Assembly (NCBI GenBank): GCA_016584305.1
Contig: JACEEZ010020264.1
Location: forward strand, 17,548 to 81,547
Length of the DNA: 64,000 nucleotides
Source: Chionoecetes opilio
Lineage: Eukaryota; Arthropoda; Malacostraca; Decapoda; Majidae
Direction of reading: 5' to 3'
Numbering within the stretch: the stretch's first letter is position 1; each line of letters starts with the position of its first letter. Shown in pieces: positions 1 through 13,900 of this stretch. The notes beneath the pieces were generated by a model. That model ran no database searches. It saw only the letters and a list, made by a program, of their open reading frames with translations, and had not been told where the DNA came from. The position numbers were made by a program, and so were the translations under genes.

Positions 1-1060
1 CTGGGTTGACTCCAAAATCAAGCTCAAACTCAAGATGGCGAAGCCCAAGCGGCTGGAGGAGGCGCAAGCCCCTCCTCCGGGGGTTGAAGGGTCTGCCGAA
101 AAGGCGGCGCTTTTTAATATGGTCCCGGGGAGCGGGTTTCACCCACCACACGCGCGTGGAGATGAGCACGAGGCCACACGCAGGGTTAGCGTATGCCCCA
201 TTTTACCTTTGCCTTAACAACATACTGGCTGTGGTAGAGCAAGTCTTAACACGTCTTTAACTAACCAATAACATGGAACTCACTATGGGCCGCACTCTGA
301 AGGTTCTGCTGGACTCTCAGAATCAAGCCTTCCGAAGCGTTATGGATATTGTTGTGGAGCAGTTTAAATCAAGAATTACTGCTATGGAGACAAACATAAG
401 TGATATAATGAGAAGCTTGGAATTCTCCCAAGTTGAGATATCTGACCTTAATGGTGAAGTCTCTTCGCTTCGGAGGTCGGAGATTGAGGACAAAGCTATA
501 ATTGAAGGACTCAAGACCCGTGTTGAAGATCTAGTGCAGCGTACCAACTACCAGGAAGACTACAACCGAAGAATTATTAACATACGTATCAGCGGCATTA
601 AGGAATTACCAAATGGAGAAACATGGGAACAGACTGCCATTCGAGTCTTAACTCTGCTTCGAGACGAGCTTCAACTACACTATGAAGCTGAAAGTTCTCA
701 AGGGTGGACTAATTGGACTCGCCTTTCCCCGAACAATCTTTGCCAGACTCGAACACTTTGGAGACCGTGAAGCAGTTATGCGGAACGCCAGAAAGTTAAA
801 AAGTACGGTAATATATATCAATGAAGATCTGTGTCCTGCGTCCCAAGAAGTGGTTAAGAATCAACTTCCACTTATGACGCAAGCCCGATTTGAAGGTGAA
901 ATAGCCTGTTTTAAGCACACAAGACTTGTTATCAAACAAAGAACGAGTCGACCCTTGTGTCTAGGTATCAGTTGATGGAGTGAAATTAAATAATTGAGCG
1001 GGAACCAGGAGGAAGGGGAGACTGGGGTACAGGAATTTTGTTGTGTGGGGGTGTGGCGGA
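1..1060 (+). mobile_element. Non-LTR retrotransposon, 5' end plus ORF1 (left inverted arm)
   Basis: The first ~220 bases are a GC-rich leader that recurs, inverted, at about 16490-16712. It is followed by ORF1-type coding sequence. The same order (leader, ORF1 and the sequence after ORF1) is found in the inverted copy, so this is a unit and not a chance ORF. The element enters from the left edge, so its true 5' end is not visible. To the right, normal sequence fades into the homopolymer block at about 1110-1180, and no reverse transcriptase can be read. I recognise it as a LINE by its ORF1 layout; the clade is not resolved. Confidence 0.75.
273..975 (+). pseudogene. LINE ORF1 protein (coiled coil plus RRM-like), frameshifted
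   Basis: Two overlapping reading frames (273-770 and 682-975) together give one ORF1-like protein. The first holds a heptad-rich coiled coil (about residues 25-95), then an RRM-like start containing RIINIRISGIKELPNGETWE. The second continues with PRTIFARLEHFGDREAVMRN and an ARKLKSTVIYINEDL segment, the usual tail of L1/CR1-type ORF1 RNA-binding proteins. The frame changes at about 690-720, where the expected ERAHR-type link is absent, so a small deletion is likely as well as a frameshift. Such proteins trimerise and coat the element RNA in the cytoplasm. This copy is not functional as written. Confidence 0.75.
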
Positions 1061-1109
1061 AGGAGACAAAACACTTTATGCCATTGTAGTAAAGTTGGGG
1101 GTGAGGCAT

Positions 1110-1970
1110 GAAGGGAAAATGGGCCATACGTAGTATTTGGGAAAGTAAATTTGATGAAGGATTTCTAAAAAGTTTTTTTTGGGGGAAAAAAGAAAAGGGG
1201 GGAAAAAAAGGAAAAGGGGGAAAAAAACTTTCAACGGAAAAGGCCCCGGGGCCCGGCCCAAAAATTTGGTTTAAAAAAAACTTTCCCCAAAAATACCATT
1301 TAAAAGGGGGGGTTTTAAATTCCCCCCCTCCGCTCCCAAAACCCTTCCATCCAACTTCCCCTTAACCACCCCCCTAAATTTTTTAATTTTATTAAATAAA
1401 TTTTTTTTTTTTATATTTAAAAAAAAACCTAAAAATTTTATCAATTTATTTAATTTTTTTTTTTAAAAATTTTAAAAAATTTTAAAAAAAAAAAATTTTT
1501 TTGAAATTAATTTTTTAAAATTAAAATTTTAAAAATTTTTTTAAAATTTAAAAAATTTAATAAAAATAAAATTTTATTTAATTTTTTTAAATTTTAAAAA
1601 AAAATTTTTTTTTTTATTTTTTTTTTTTAAATTTTTTATTTTAAAAATTTTTTTTTTTCCCCCCTTTTTTTTTTTTCCTTTTAAAATTTTATAATAAAAT
1701 TTTTTTTATTAAAAATTTTTTTAAAAAAAAAAAAAAAAAGAAAAAAAAAAAAAATAAAAATTAAAAAAAAATGAAAAAAATTTAAAAATTTTTTTAAAAA
1801 AATTTTAAATATAAAAATTTTTAAATTGGTTTTTTTTCCCTTTTTTAAAATTTAAAGGTTTTAAAAAAAAAAAAAATTTTTTTAAAAATTTTGAAATTTT
1901 AAAAAAAAAATATTTTTTTAATCTTTTAAAAAATTTATAATAAAAATTAAAAATTTTTTTTTTTTAAATT

Positions 1971-2028
<58 letters not shown>

Positions 2029-5000
2029 AATTTTTTAAATTCCCAATTAAAATTTTTTTTTTAATTTTTTAAAAAAAATTTTTTTTATTAAAAATTTTTT
2101 AAAATTTTAAAATTTTAAAAAAAATTTAAAACAATTTTTTTAAATTTTTTTTAAATTTTATTTAAAAAAAAAAAAAAACCCCAAAAAAATTTTTTTAAAG
2201 AATTGGAAAAAATTTTTTATTTAAAAATTTTTTTTAAAAAAAAAAATTTTTTAAATTTATTTTAAAAAAAAAAAAATTTTTTTTTAAAAAATTATAAAAT
2301 TTTTAAAAAAATTTAAAAACCCCTTTTTTAAAATTTTTTTTAAAAAATTTTTAAATTTTTAAAATTTTTAAAAAAAAAAATTTTTCGCAAATTAAAAGGG
2401 ATCCTTTATTTTCCCCCTTTTTTGAAAAAAACTTTTTTAAAAACCCCCCAAAACCCCCCTTCCCCCCCACCCTTTCGGGGGGAAAACCCCTTAAAAAAAA
2501 TTGGCCCCAAAGGGTAACCAAATTTGAAGGGGAAAATTTAAAAAATTTTTTAGCCCAATTTTAGGTAGGGTTTGGGGGGAAAAACCCCCCCCCCCCCTAA
2601 GGGCCGGGTTTTTCCCAAAGGGGGTTGCCCAAAAAGGAAAAAATTTAAAATAATTCAAAGAATTTAAAAGAAAAATTTTCCTTAAAATAAAACAAAAAGG
2701 GCCAAAAATTTTTTGGGGTAAAATTTTAGGTTTCCCCCCTTCAAAAGGGGGGGAAACCCGGGGAAACCCCTTTTTTTTGGGGGAAAAAAAAACCCCCCCC
2801 AAAGGAAACGGGACCAAGGGGTTTTTTTTTTTTTTTAAAAAAACAAAGAAAAAAAGGGGGGGGACAGGGAAAAAAAAACCCCCCCCCGGTTTTTTAAAAA
2901 AAAGGAAAAAAAAAAGAAAGGGGGGAAAAAACCTTTTCCGGAAAAATTTGGGTTCGGGGTGAAAAATAAAAAAATTTTTAAAAAAAATTTTTATTTTAAA
3001 AAACTTTTTCTAAAAAAAACAAAAAAGTAAAAAGGGGGGGAAAACCCCCCCGGGGAAAAAAAAATTTTTTAAAAAATTTTAAAATTTTTAAAGGGTTTTA
3101 AAAATTTTTTTTTTTTTTTCATTTTTCCAAATATTAAAAACCAAAAAACCCAAAAAAAACCCCCCGGGCCCAAAAAAAAAAACCCCCCAAAAAAGAAATT
3201 TTAAAAAAAAAAAAAGCCAAAAAAAAAATTTTTTTTTTTTTTGGGGAAAAAATTTTTTTAACCTTTACAAAAAAAAACAAAACCCCAAAAATTCCCTGTT
3301 AAAATTTTGGGAAATTAAAAAATTTTAAACAAAAAAAACTTTTAAAAAAAATTTTTTGGCCTTAAAAAAAATTTTTAAAATTTTTTAAAAAAAAAAAAAT
3401 TAAAAAAGCCAAAGAAAAATTTCGGGCTTTAAAAAAGGGGGCCCAAAAAGGGAATTAAATTTTTGGGGGGGTCCCCCGGGAAAAATTATAGTTTTCCTTT
3501 TTTTTTTTTAAGGGGCCCCCCCCGGTCCTGTAAAACCCCCCCCCCCAAAAAAACCCTTTTTAAAGGGAAAATTCCCCCCAAAAAACCCAACCCAATAAAC
3601 CAAAATTTTCCCCCCAAAATTTTAGGGAAAAGGGGTTTTTTTACCCCCCTTTCCAAAGAGTACAAGGGGGCCCTCCGTCTGGTTAAAAATTTTTCTTTTA
3701 TAAAATTTTTAAAAAAATTTTTTTTCAAAACCTTAAATTAGTTTCGTTTTCCCCCCCCCTTTTTTCCCAAAATTCATTTCCCCAAAAAAAAGACTCCCTT
3801 TTTGGACATTCTAAGCGGGGAAATCCGTTTTTAAAATTTCTTAAAAATTTCCCCTTTTGTTTTGGGGGTTTTTTGGGGGGGAAAAAAAAACCCAAACCCA
3901 AAAATTTTCTTTTTTTAAAAAATTTTAAAAAATTTTAAAAATTTGCGAAAAAAACCCCCCCGGGGAAATGCGGGACGAAGAAAAAAACCCCCGGTTCGCA
4001 AACCAAAAAAACAAACCCCCCAAAATTTTTTTTAAAAAAATAACCTTTTACCCTTGGGCCCAAAAAAATGCCTTCCGAAATTTGAACCGGGCTTTGGAAA
4101 AAAAAGTGGGCGGCCAAAACCGGGGGTTTAAAAAATAAAATTTTTCCCCCCAAAACCCCCCCGGGAACAAATTTATTTTTCCCAAATTTGGAAAGTTCCC
4201 AAAAAAAGGGGCTTTGACCATTTTAAAAAAAGGTTCCCCCCCTTTTTTAAAAAAAAGGAAAACCCCCAAAAAATTTTTTTGTTTGGAAAGGAAAGGGGGG
4301 TTGGTTTAAACCCCACCTTGGGCCCCCCCCAAAGGGAGGTTTTCGGGGCCCCCCCGGGTTTTGGTTTTTAAGGGCGGTTTTAAAATGAAAAATTTTAATT
4401 TTAAAAAAAATTTTTCTTTTAAAAGGGAAAGGAATGGCGGGTTTTTAAAAAAGAGGGCAGGGGGAAAAAAAATGAAAAAAATAAAAAATTTAAATAAACG
4501 GGGCCCCCAAAAAGAAAATTTCCTTTTAAATTTCCCAAAATTTTAAGGGTTCCTTTGTGGGAAAATTTTAAATTTAAACCGGGCCCCTTGCCCCCCGGGA
4601 AAAGGAATTTGGGGTTTAACCTTTAAAAATTTTCCCAAATTTTTTTGGAAAATTTCCCTTTCCCCCGGGGGGTTTCAAAAATTTTATTGAAATTTTTGAC
4701 CAAAAATTTTTTTTTGGGGTTTTTTCCCTTTTCTTTCCCCCGTTCTTGCCCCCTTTTCCAAACCCCAACCCCCCCCTTTTTAGGCCCACCCTTTTCCCCG
4801 GGCCCAAACCCAAAATCCCAAAATTTCTGGGGTTTCCCCAATTTAACACCCCTTGGGGCAAAAGAAAAGAAGTGACCCCAAAGGCCCCCCCCCCTTTTTA
4901 AAACCCCCCTTTAAAACCCCCCGGTTTTTTAAAAAAGGGTGGGTTTTGAAAAATTTGGGGAAAACCCAAAATATTTTTAAATGCCCCCCCAAAAAATTAA

Positions 5001-6842
5001 AAGGGGTTCCGGCGGGGTTGGGAAAGTTTTTGGGGGTTTAAATTTTTTCCTTTTTAGGGTCAAAACCCCCAAAAAATTTTGAGGAAAAAAAACGGGGGTT
5101 TGGAAAGGAAAAATTTTTTTAAAAACCCCCCAGCAAAAAGGGGGTTTTTTTTTAAAATTTTTTCCCCAAACCAACCTTTGGTTTAAAAATTTTCTAAAAA
5201 TTTTTTTCCCCCCTTTCCCAAAAACTTTTTCCCCAAAAATAAAAATTTTTTTTTAAAAAAAATTAAATTTTTAAAACCCTTTTTTTTAAAAAAAAAATTT
5301 TTTTGGGGAAAAAATTTTTTATTTTAAAAAAAATTTTTTTAAAAAAAAAATTTTTGGGAAAAATTTTTTTTTTTTTTCCCCCATTAAATTAAAAAAATGT
5401 TAAAAAAGAAAAAATTTTTTTTAAAATTTTTAATTAATTAATTTCAAAATTTAAAATTTTCCCATTAAACAATTTTTTTAAAAAAATTTTTTAAAAAATT
5501 TTTTTTTTTTTTTAAAAAACTTTTTTAAAAAAAAAATAATTTTATTTTAAAAAAAAGGAAAAATTTTTTTATAATAAAAATTTTTTTATTAAAAAATATT
5601 TTTTAAAATTTTTAAAAAATTTAAATTTTTAAATTTTTTAAAAATTTAAAAAAATTTTTATAATTTTAAAAATTTTTTTTTTTGAGTTTATATTTAAAAA
5701 TTTTTTAAAAAATTTTTTAGTTTTATGTTTTTAAAAAAAAAAAATTTTAAAAAAAATTTTAAAAAAAAAATTTAAAATTTTGTTTCTCCCTTTTTTGGGA
5801 AAAATTTTAAAAATTTTTAATTGGGTTTAAAAAAATTTTTTTTAAAATTTAAAATTTTAAAAATTTTTAAAAGGGGAAAGTTTATTAAAAAAAAATTAAA
5901 ATTTTTTTTTAAAAAATTAAAATTTAAAATTTTAAAATTTTAAATTAAATAATTTTTTTGAAATTTTTAAAATTTTAAAAAAATTTTTTTTAAATTTTTA
6001 AAAGAAATTTTAATTTTTTATATAAAAAAAATAAAAATAAATTTTTAAAAAAAACCTAAATTTTTTTTTTTTTATAAATTTTTTTTTAAAAAAATTTTTT
6101 TTTTTTAAAAACCCCCATTTTATAAAGATTGGGGTTTTTATTTTAAAAATTTAAATTTTTTTTAAATTAAAAAAATAAAATTTTTAAAAAAAAAAAATTT
6201 TTTTTTCCCAAAAGAATTTTTTTTTTTTCCCCGGTTTTTTGACCCTTTTTTTTTCCCCCTAAAACCCCCCCCCCTTTTTTTTTTTTAGGGAAAAACCCCC
6301 CCTTTTTATTTTCCCCGGTTTTTTTTCAAAAATTTCCCCTTTTTCCCCTATTCCCCCCGTTTTTTAAATTTTTGGGGGGTTTAAAAAAATTTTTTTCCCC
6401 AAAAAAATTTTTTTTCCAAACTTTTGCCTTTAATTTTTGGATAAAAAATTTTTTTAAAATTTTTTTTAAAATTTTGTTAAAGTTTGAAAATGGAAAATTT
6501 AAGGGGGGGGGGGGGGTGGGGTTTTGGGTTTTTCGGGGCCCCGGGCCCACTTGGGAAAATTTTAAAAAAGGTTTTTTGGTTTTAAAATTTTTAAAAATTA
6601 AATTTCATTTAAAAAAATTTTAAATTTTAAAAAGTTTCCCAAATTGAAAAAACCCTTTTAAAAAAATTATAAATTTGCAGGGGGTTTTTTAAGGTTTATT
6701 GGGACAAATTTCAGTTGGGGTAAATTTTTTTTTGGAAGGGATAGGGTTTTTTGGAAAAATTTTTTGGGGGGGTTTAAGGTTTAATTTTTAAAAAAATTTT
6801 TTTAAAAAATTTTTCCCAAAACCCCCTTTTTTGGTCAATTTT

Positions 6843-6894
<52 letters not shown>

Positions 6895-7878
6895 CCCCCA
6901 AACAAAGGGAAAAAAACTGGTTGGACATTTAAAGGGAAAAAAAGGGGGAAAAAAAAAAGGGGGGTTTTAAAAAAAAAAAATTTTATTTCCCCCTTTTTCC
7001 CCCCCCTTTTAAAACCCCAAAAACCCCCCCAAAACCCCCCCAAAAATTTATAAAAAAAAAAAAAAATTTTTTAAAGATAAATAAAAAAAAAAATTAAAAA
7101 AGGGGGTTTAAAAAATTTTTTTTTTAAATATTTATAATTTTTAAAAAAATTTTTAAATTTAAAAATTTCACCCAAAAAATTTTTCCCCCGGGGCCCCCGG
7201 GGGGGTTTTTTTTCCGACCCTTTTTTTCCCCCAAACAAAAAAAGGTGAAAAAAAAATTCCCCCCTCTTGGGAGGAAAAGTTTTTTCCCAAAACAAATTTC
7301 CCATTAAAATCACCCCCTAACCCCCCTTTTTCCCCCCCCCAAATTTCCCCAAACCCCCCCCCAACCCCCACCCCCCTTTTCCCCCCAAAATTTTAAAAAT
7401 CCCTTTTAAAATTTTTGGCCCCCCTACCCAAAAAAATAAAAAGTTTATCCCAATTATAAACCCCCCCCTTTAAATTTAAAAAAACTTTCCAATTTTTTTT
7501 TTTTAACCCCTTTTTTCCCCTCCCGGGGCCAAAAAAAAGGGGGTCCCAAAAAACCCCCTTTGGTTGTTTTTAAAAAATTAACAATTTAAAGGGGAAAAAA
7601 CCAAATTTAAAAAACTTTTCCTTTTTATTAAAATTTAAAAAAATTTTTTTTTAAAAAAATTTTTCCCCAAAATTCTTAAATTCCCTTTTTTTAAAAAAAA
7701 TTTCCCAAAAAAATTTTTTTTTATTTAAAAAATTTAAAAATTTTAAAATTTTTACAAAAAATATTAAAATTTTTTTTTTAAAATATTATTTAAAAATATT
7801 TAAAAAAAAAAAAATTTTAAATTTTTAAAAAACCCCCCTTTTTTTAAAAAAAGGGGGAAAAAAAAAAAAAAATAAAAG

Positions 7879-7912
<34 letters not shown>

Positions 7913-10900
7913 AAAAAAAAAAAAAAATTTTAAATTTTAAAAAAATTTTTTTATTAAAAAAAAAAAAAATAAAAATTTTTTAAAAAATTTTTTTTTTTTT
8001 TAAATTTTTAAAAGGGAAAAAATTTTTTTTAAAATTTTTAATTTTTTAAAAAATTTTTTTTTTTAAAATTTTTAAAATTTTTATTAATTTTAAAAACAAA
8101 AAACAAAAAAAAAAATTAACCCTTTAAAAATAAATTTTATAATAAAAAATTTTTTAAAAATTTTTAAAAAATTTTTCAAAAATTTTTTTTAATAAATTTA
8201 AAACCCATTTAAAAAAAATTTTTAAATTTAAAGGAAAATTTTTTTTTTTTTTAATTTATAAATTAAATTTTAAAAATTTTTTAAAAAAATAAAACAAAAA
8301 TTTTTTAATTTAAAATAATTTTTAAAAACCCCCGTTTTTGGGGTTTTGGGGAAATTTTTTTTTAATAACCCCGAAAACCCCAAAATTAAATTTAAAATTT
8401 TTTATTTTTTTTTTTTAAATTTTTAAAATTTTAAAAAAAAAAAATTTTTTAAAAAAATTTTTTATAATTTTATTAAAATTTTTTATTTTTTTAAAAAAAA
8501 TTTTATAATTTTTTTATTTAATTTTAAAAATTTATTTTTTATTTTTTTTTTATTAAAAAAAATTTTAAAATATTTAAAAAAAATTTTAAAAAAAATTTTT
8601 TTATTTATTTTAATATTATTTTAAAAAAAAAATTTAAATAAAAATTTTTTTTATTTAAAATTTAATATTTTTAATTAAAAATTTTTTTTTTAAAAAAAAA
8701 AAATTTTTTAAAAATTTTTTTTTAAAAAAAATTAAAAAAATTTTTAAAAAAAAAAAATTTTTTAATTTTATTTTTAAAAAATATTTTTTTTATATAATAA
8801 TAATTTTATATATATATATAAATATATAATAATATATATATAAAAATTAATTTTATTATATATAAATATAATAAATTATAAAAATTTTTTTTTTTTAAAC
8901 CATATATTAAAGTAAATTTTTAATAAATAAAATAAAATTAAAATTTAAAAAAAATTATATTGAAAAAAAAATTTAAAAATTTTTAAAAAAAAAGGGGGGG
9001 GAAAAAAAAAATTAAAAATTTTTTAAATTTTTAAAAATTTTTTTTTCCCCCCCCTTTTCCCCTTTTTTTTTTTAAAAAAAACCCCCGGGTTGTTGGGGGG
9101 TATTTTTTGGGGGGGTTTTCCCCCCCAAAACCTTTTGAAATTTTTTTTTTTGGGTTTTTTCCCGGGTAAAAAAATTTTTTTCCCCCCAAAGGGGAAAAAA
9201 AGGGGGGGGAAAATTGAAAGGGGCAAAAATCCAAAAAAAGGTAAAGGGGGGGGGGAAAATTAAATTTTTGGGGGGAAAAAAAACCCCCTTTTTTGGGTTT
9301 TGGGGTTTAAACCCCCAACCACCCAAAAGGGGGGCCGGGGGGGAAAAAAATGGGACCCTTGGGCAAACTAGTTTTTAAAAAAGGGAAAATGGAAATTTTT
9401 AAATTCCCCTTTTCGGGGGGGGCCCCCTTTGGGGGGAAAGGGGGGATTTCCCTTTAAAAAAAATTTTTTCTAAAGAGGGGAGGGGAAATTTTTGGGTTGG
9501 AAACATTTTGATTTTTTTTTTTGGGCCGGGGGCCTCCCCCTTTTTTAAAGACAACAAAGGAAAGGGGAAAAAGGGGGTAAAGGAAACCCGGGGAAAAAAC
9601 GGGAAAGCGTGGTTTAAATTTAAAATTTTAAAATTCCGGGGGAAAAAGTGTTTGGAAGGTTTGGGTATTTAAATTTTTTTTCCCAAAAAGGTTTTAAAAT
9701 TTTACCCCCTTTTTCCAAACCGGGTTTTAAAGGGGGGGGGTTTCCCCCCCAAAACCCCCAAACTCAACCGGAAAACGTTTAAAACCCCAAAAAGCCGCAG
9801 TTTCAACTATATTTTATTTTTAAAAAAACCCAAAAATTAAAATTCGTTTTCCCAAAAAAACAAAAGGAACCTGGGGAACCAAAAGTTTTAAACCCCCCCA
9901 AAAAAAGAAACCCAAAAAAAAAAAGTTTAAAATTATGGGGGGTTTTGGGGGGGCCCAAAAAAAAATTGGGGAAACCAAAAAAATTTCCAAGATTAAATTT
10001 TTTTTTTTGGGGGGTTTTTTGGTGCGTAAAAAGGGGGCCCAAAAATTTTTTTCCCCGGGGGGCCCCCCCCCCCCCCGAAAAAAAACCCCAAAAAAAAATT
10101 GGGCCCCAAATTTAATTTCCTGCCCCGGTTTCAAAAAACCCCAAAAATTTTTTCCCCATTTTCAAAAATTTTTCTCGCCTGTTCAAAGGGGGGAAAGCTT
10201 TTTTTTGGGAAGGGGGGGGTCCCCCCCCGGGGGTTTTGGGCCCCAAAAAGGGATTTTTGAATTTTGGATAAAATAAAAAAAAAAAAATTTTTTAGGGGGT
10301 GGGGGGGGGAATTTTGGGAAAAACCCGTTTTTTTTAAAAATTTTTTAAAAAAAAAAAATAAAAAACTTTTTATAAATTTAAAAAATTTTTTGAAAAAAAA
10401 AAAAAAATTTTAAATAAAATTTTTTTTTATTTTAAAAATTTTTTGAAAAAAATTTTTTTTAAAAAAAAATTTAAAAAAAATTTTTTTTAAATTTAAAAAG
10501 GGGGAAAAAAAATTTTGGGGGGAAAAAAATATTTTTTGGGGAAATTTAAAAAATTTTTTAATACTAATTAAATTTTAAATTTTTAAAAATTTTTTTAAAA
10601 AAATTTTTTTTTTAAAAAAAATTTTTTATAATTTTTTTTAAAAAATTTTATTAAAAAAATTTAAATTAAAATTTTTAAAAAATTTTCAAAAAAAAAATTT
10701 TTTTTAAAAATTTAATTAATTAAAATTTTTAAAAAAAAAAATTTAAAAATTTAAAAGTTTTTTATTAAAAAATTTATTTTTTTTAATTTTATTAAAATTT
10801 AAATTAAATTTTTTTTAAAATTTTATTTAAAATAACCCAAAAAAAAAAAAAAAAAATACAAACAAATTTTTAAAAAAAAACCCATTTAAAAAATTTTTAT

Positions 10901-13900
10901 AAAAATTTTTTTTTTCCCTTTTTCAAAAATTTTCGTTTTAATTTAGTTCCCTTTTTAAAAAGGGTTTTTAAAAACCAGGGGCCGGGGAAAATTTTGTTCC
11001 CTTTTTTAAAATTTTTATAAAAAAAAAAAGGATTTTAAAAAAATTAAAAAAAAATTTTAATTTTATTTTTTTAAAAATTTTTGGGGGTTAAAAAAAAAAA
11101 AAAAAAAGAAAGAAAAAACATTTCGGGCCCCTTTTCCTTTTTTAAAAAGCCCAAAAAAAATAAAAAAAAAATAAAGGAAAAAATTAATTTTTTGGAAATC
11201 CCTTTTATTTTTTTAAAAAAAAAGGCCAAAAAAAAGAAAAAAGAAATTTTTCTAAAAAAATTTAAAAAAATTAATTTTTTTTCCCAAAAGGGGGGTTTAA
11301 GACTTTTTTTTTCCAAAAATTTCCCTTTAAACATTTTAAGCTTTTAACAAAAATCCCCAAAATTTTTTTCCCCCCCCCCCCCCCCCCCTTTTTTCCCCCC
11401 TTTTTCCCTTTTTTTTTTTTTTCTTTTTCTTTCCCCCCTTTTCTTCGGGGGGGAAGGGAAATGGGAGGGAAAAATCCAAATCTTTTTATTTTTTTTATTT
11501 ATTTTAAAATTAAATTTTTTTAAAAAATAAATAATTTTTAAAAATTTTTTTTTTTTAATTTTTTAATTTTTTAAAAAAAAATTTTTAAAATTTTTTAAAA
11601 ATTTAAAAACCCAATTTTCAACAATTAAGGGGCCGGGTTCCACAAAAAAATTTTCTTAAAATTTAAAAAAATTTTTTTCCCAAATTTTAAAATTTTCCAA
11701 AAAACTAATTGGGGGGGGTTTTTGTTGGCCCCCAAAAAATTTTAAATTTGGGGGGGAAAAAAAAGGGAGAAAAAAAGGGGGGGAAGTTTTGGAAAGAAAA
11801 TTTTTAAATTTAAAATTTATTGGGTAAACCTTTTTTCTTTAAATTTTAAAAGGAAAAGATTTAAAAAAAAAAAAAAAAGAAAAAATTTGGAAAAATTTTC
11901 AAAAATTTAAAAAAAAATAAATTTTTTTTTCTTTGGAAAATTTAAAACCCCTTTTTTAAAAATGTAAAAAAAGAATTTCTTTTTCCCCCCCAAAATCCTT
12001 ATAAATAAAACCCTTTTTGGGAAATTTTTTTAAATGCCGCTTTTTTTTTGGGAGATTTTTTAAAAAAAAAAAAAATTTAAAAAAATCATTGGAAGGGGAA
12101 AAAAAAAAAATATCAATCAAACCCTTTAAACCAAAAAAAATTTCGGGGGGGCCCTTGAAACCCCCAAAGCAAAAGTTTAGGGTTTAAAAACATGGGAACA
12201 CCGATGATTCCTTTTAGAATTTGGGGCAAAAAAAACCCCGGGGTTTTGGTTTACAAAATTTGGGAAAAAAAATCCCTTTTTTTCCCCCAAACGTACTTCA
12301 AAATGGTCCGGTTTAGAAATCGCCCCAAATTTTTTTGGGCCCCTTTTCCCCCAACTTTGGGAAAACTCCCAAGGCAAAGAAAATTTTTTTCAAGGGGGCA
12401 AAATTTACAAAAAAGGGGGGTTTTTTTTGGGAAAAATTAAAATTTTTTTTAAAATTTTTAAACTTTTTGGTTTGGGGGTATTTTTCTAAATTTTTTTTTT
12501 TAAAAATTAAGGGGGAAAAAGGGTTAAAATTTAAAAAATTTTTTTTTTTTAAAATTTAAAATTGTTAAAATTTAAATTTTTTAATTTTTTTCAAAAGGTT
12601 AAAATTTTGTGTTTTCCCCCCCTTTTTAAAAAAAAATTTTTTTCCTTCCCCTTTTTTTTTATTTAAAAACCCCAACCCGGGTTTTGGGGTGGGTTTTGGG
12701 GTTTGGGGGGGGTTGTTTTTTTGTTTTAAAGGGGAAGGGGAAAATTAGTTTTGGGTTAAAGGGGGGAAGGGTTGTTTGTTTTTTTTAAAAAATTTTTTTT
12801 AAAAATTTCCCCCCCTTTTTTTTTTTCCCCTTTTCCCCCAAATTTCCCCCCCTTTATTGGGGGGGGGTGTTTGAAAAAAAAAAAAAAATAAGTTTTTTAA
12901 AATTTTTTTTAAAATTTAAATTTTTTCCAAAAAGGGGCCCCTTTTTTTGCAAAAGGGCAATCTTTTTAATTTTTTTTTAGGGTTTTTTTGGGGGAAAAGG
13001 GGGCCTTTTTTTTTTTGGGAAAAAATTTGGGGAAAAAAAAAAAAAAAAAAAATTTTTAAATTTTTTTGGGGGGATAAGGGAAAAAAAAATTTAAAAAAAA
13101 AGGATTTTTAAAAAAAATTTTTTTTGGGTTTTTTTTTTTTAAAAAATTTTATTTGGGAAAAAAAAGAAGAAATTTTAAAAGGGTTTTTTGGGGGGTTTTT
13201 TTTTAAAAAAAAATTTAAAATTTTTCTTTTTTTGGGGGGTTTTGGGGGCTTTTTTTTGGGGGGTTTTTAAAAAATTTTTTTTTTTTTTTAAAGAAAGGTT
13301 TTGGGGGGGGGTTTTAAAAAAAAAAAAAAAATTTAAAATTTTTTTTAAAGTTTTAAAATTTTTTGTAATTTTTAAAATTTTTAAAAAAAATTTTTTTTTT
13401 GGAAAAAAAAAAAAAAAAGGGGGGAAAAAATAAAAAGGGGTTAAAAAAAAAAAAATTTAATTTGGGAATTAACGTTAAAGAAAAAAAGGGGAAAAATTTT
13501 TTAAAATTTTTTTTTTTAAAGGGGTTTCTTATTTTAAAAATTAATTTAAAAAATAAAATTTTTAAAAAATTTTTTTAAAAAAAAAAAAAATTTTTAATTT
13601 TTAAAAAAATTTAAAGGGGTTAAAAATTTTTAAAAATTTTTTTGTTTTTTTTTTTGAAAAAAATTTTGGGGGTTTTTAAATTTAAAAGAAAATTTTTTGG
13701 AAATTAAAATTATAAGTTTTTAAAAATTTTTTTTTTTTTTAATTTTAAAAAAATTTTTAAAAAATAAAAAAAAAAAATTTAAAGGGTAATTTGTTTTTTT
13801 TATTTAATTTTCGGGGGGGGTTTTTTTTGGGGGTTAAAAATTTTTCTTTTTGGGGGGGTTTTGGGGGGGTTTTTTGGGTGCCCCGGGTCCGGGGGGCCCA

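Noticed and set aside
1980..2035. CRISPR array or other prokaryotic repeat-spacer system
   Set aside because: No regularly spaced palindromic repeats exist anywhere in the window; this area is poly-A, and the genome is eukaryotic.
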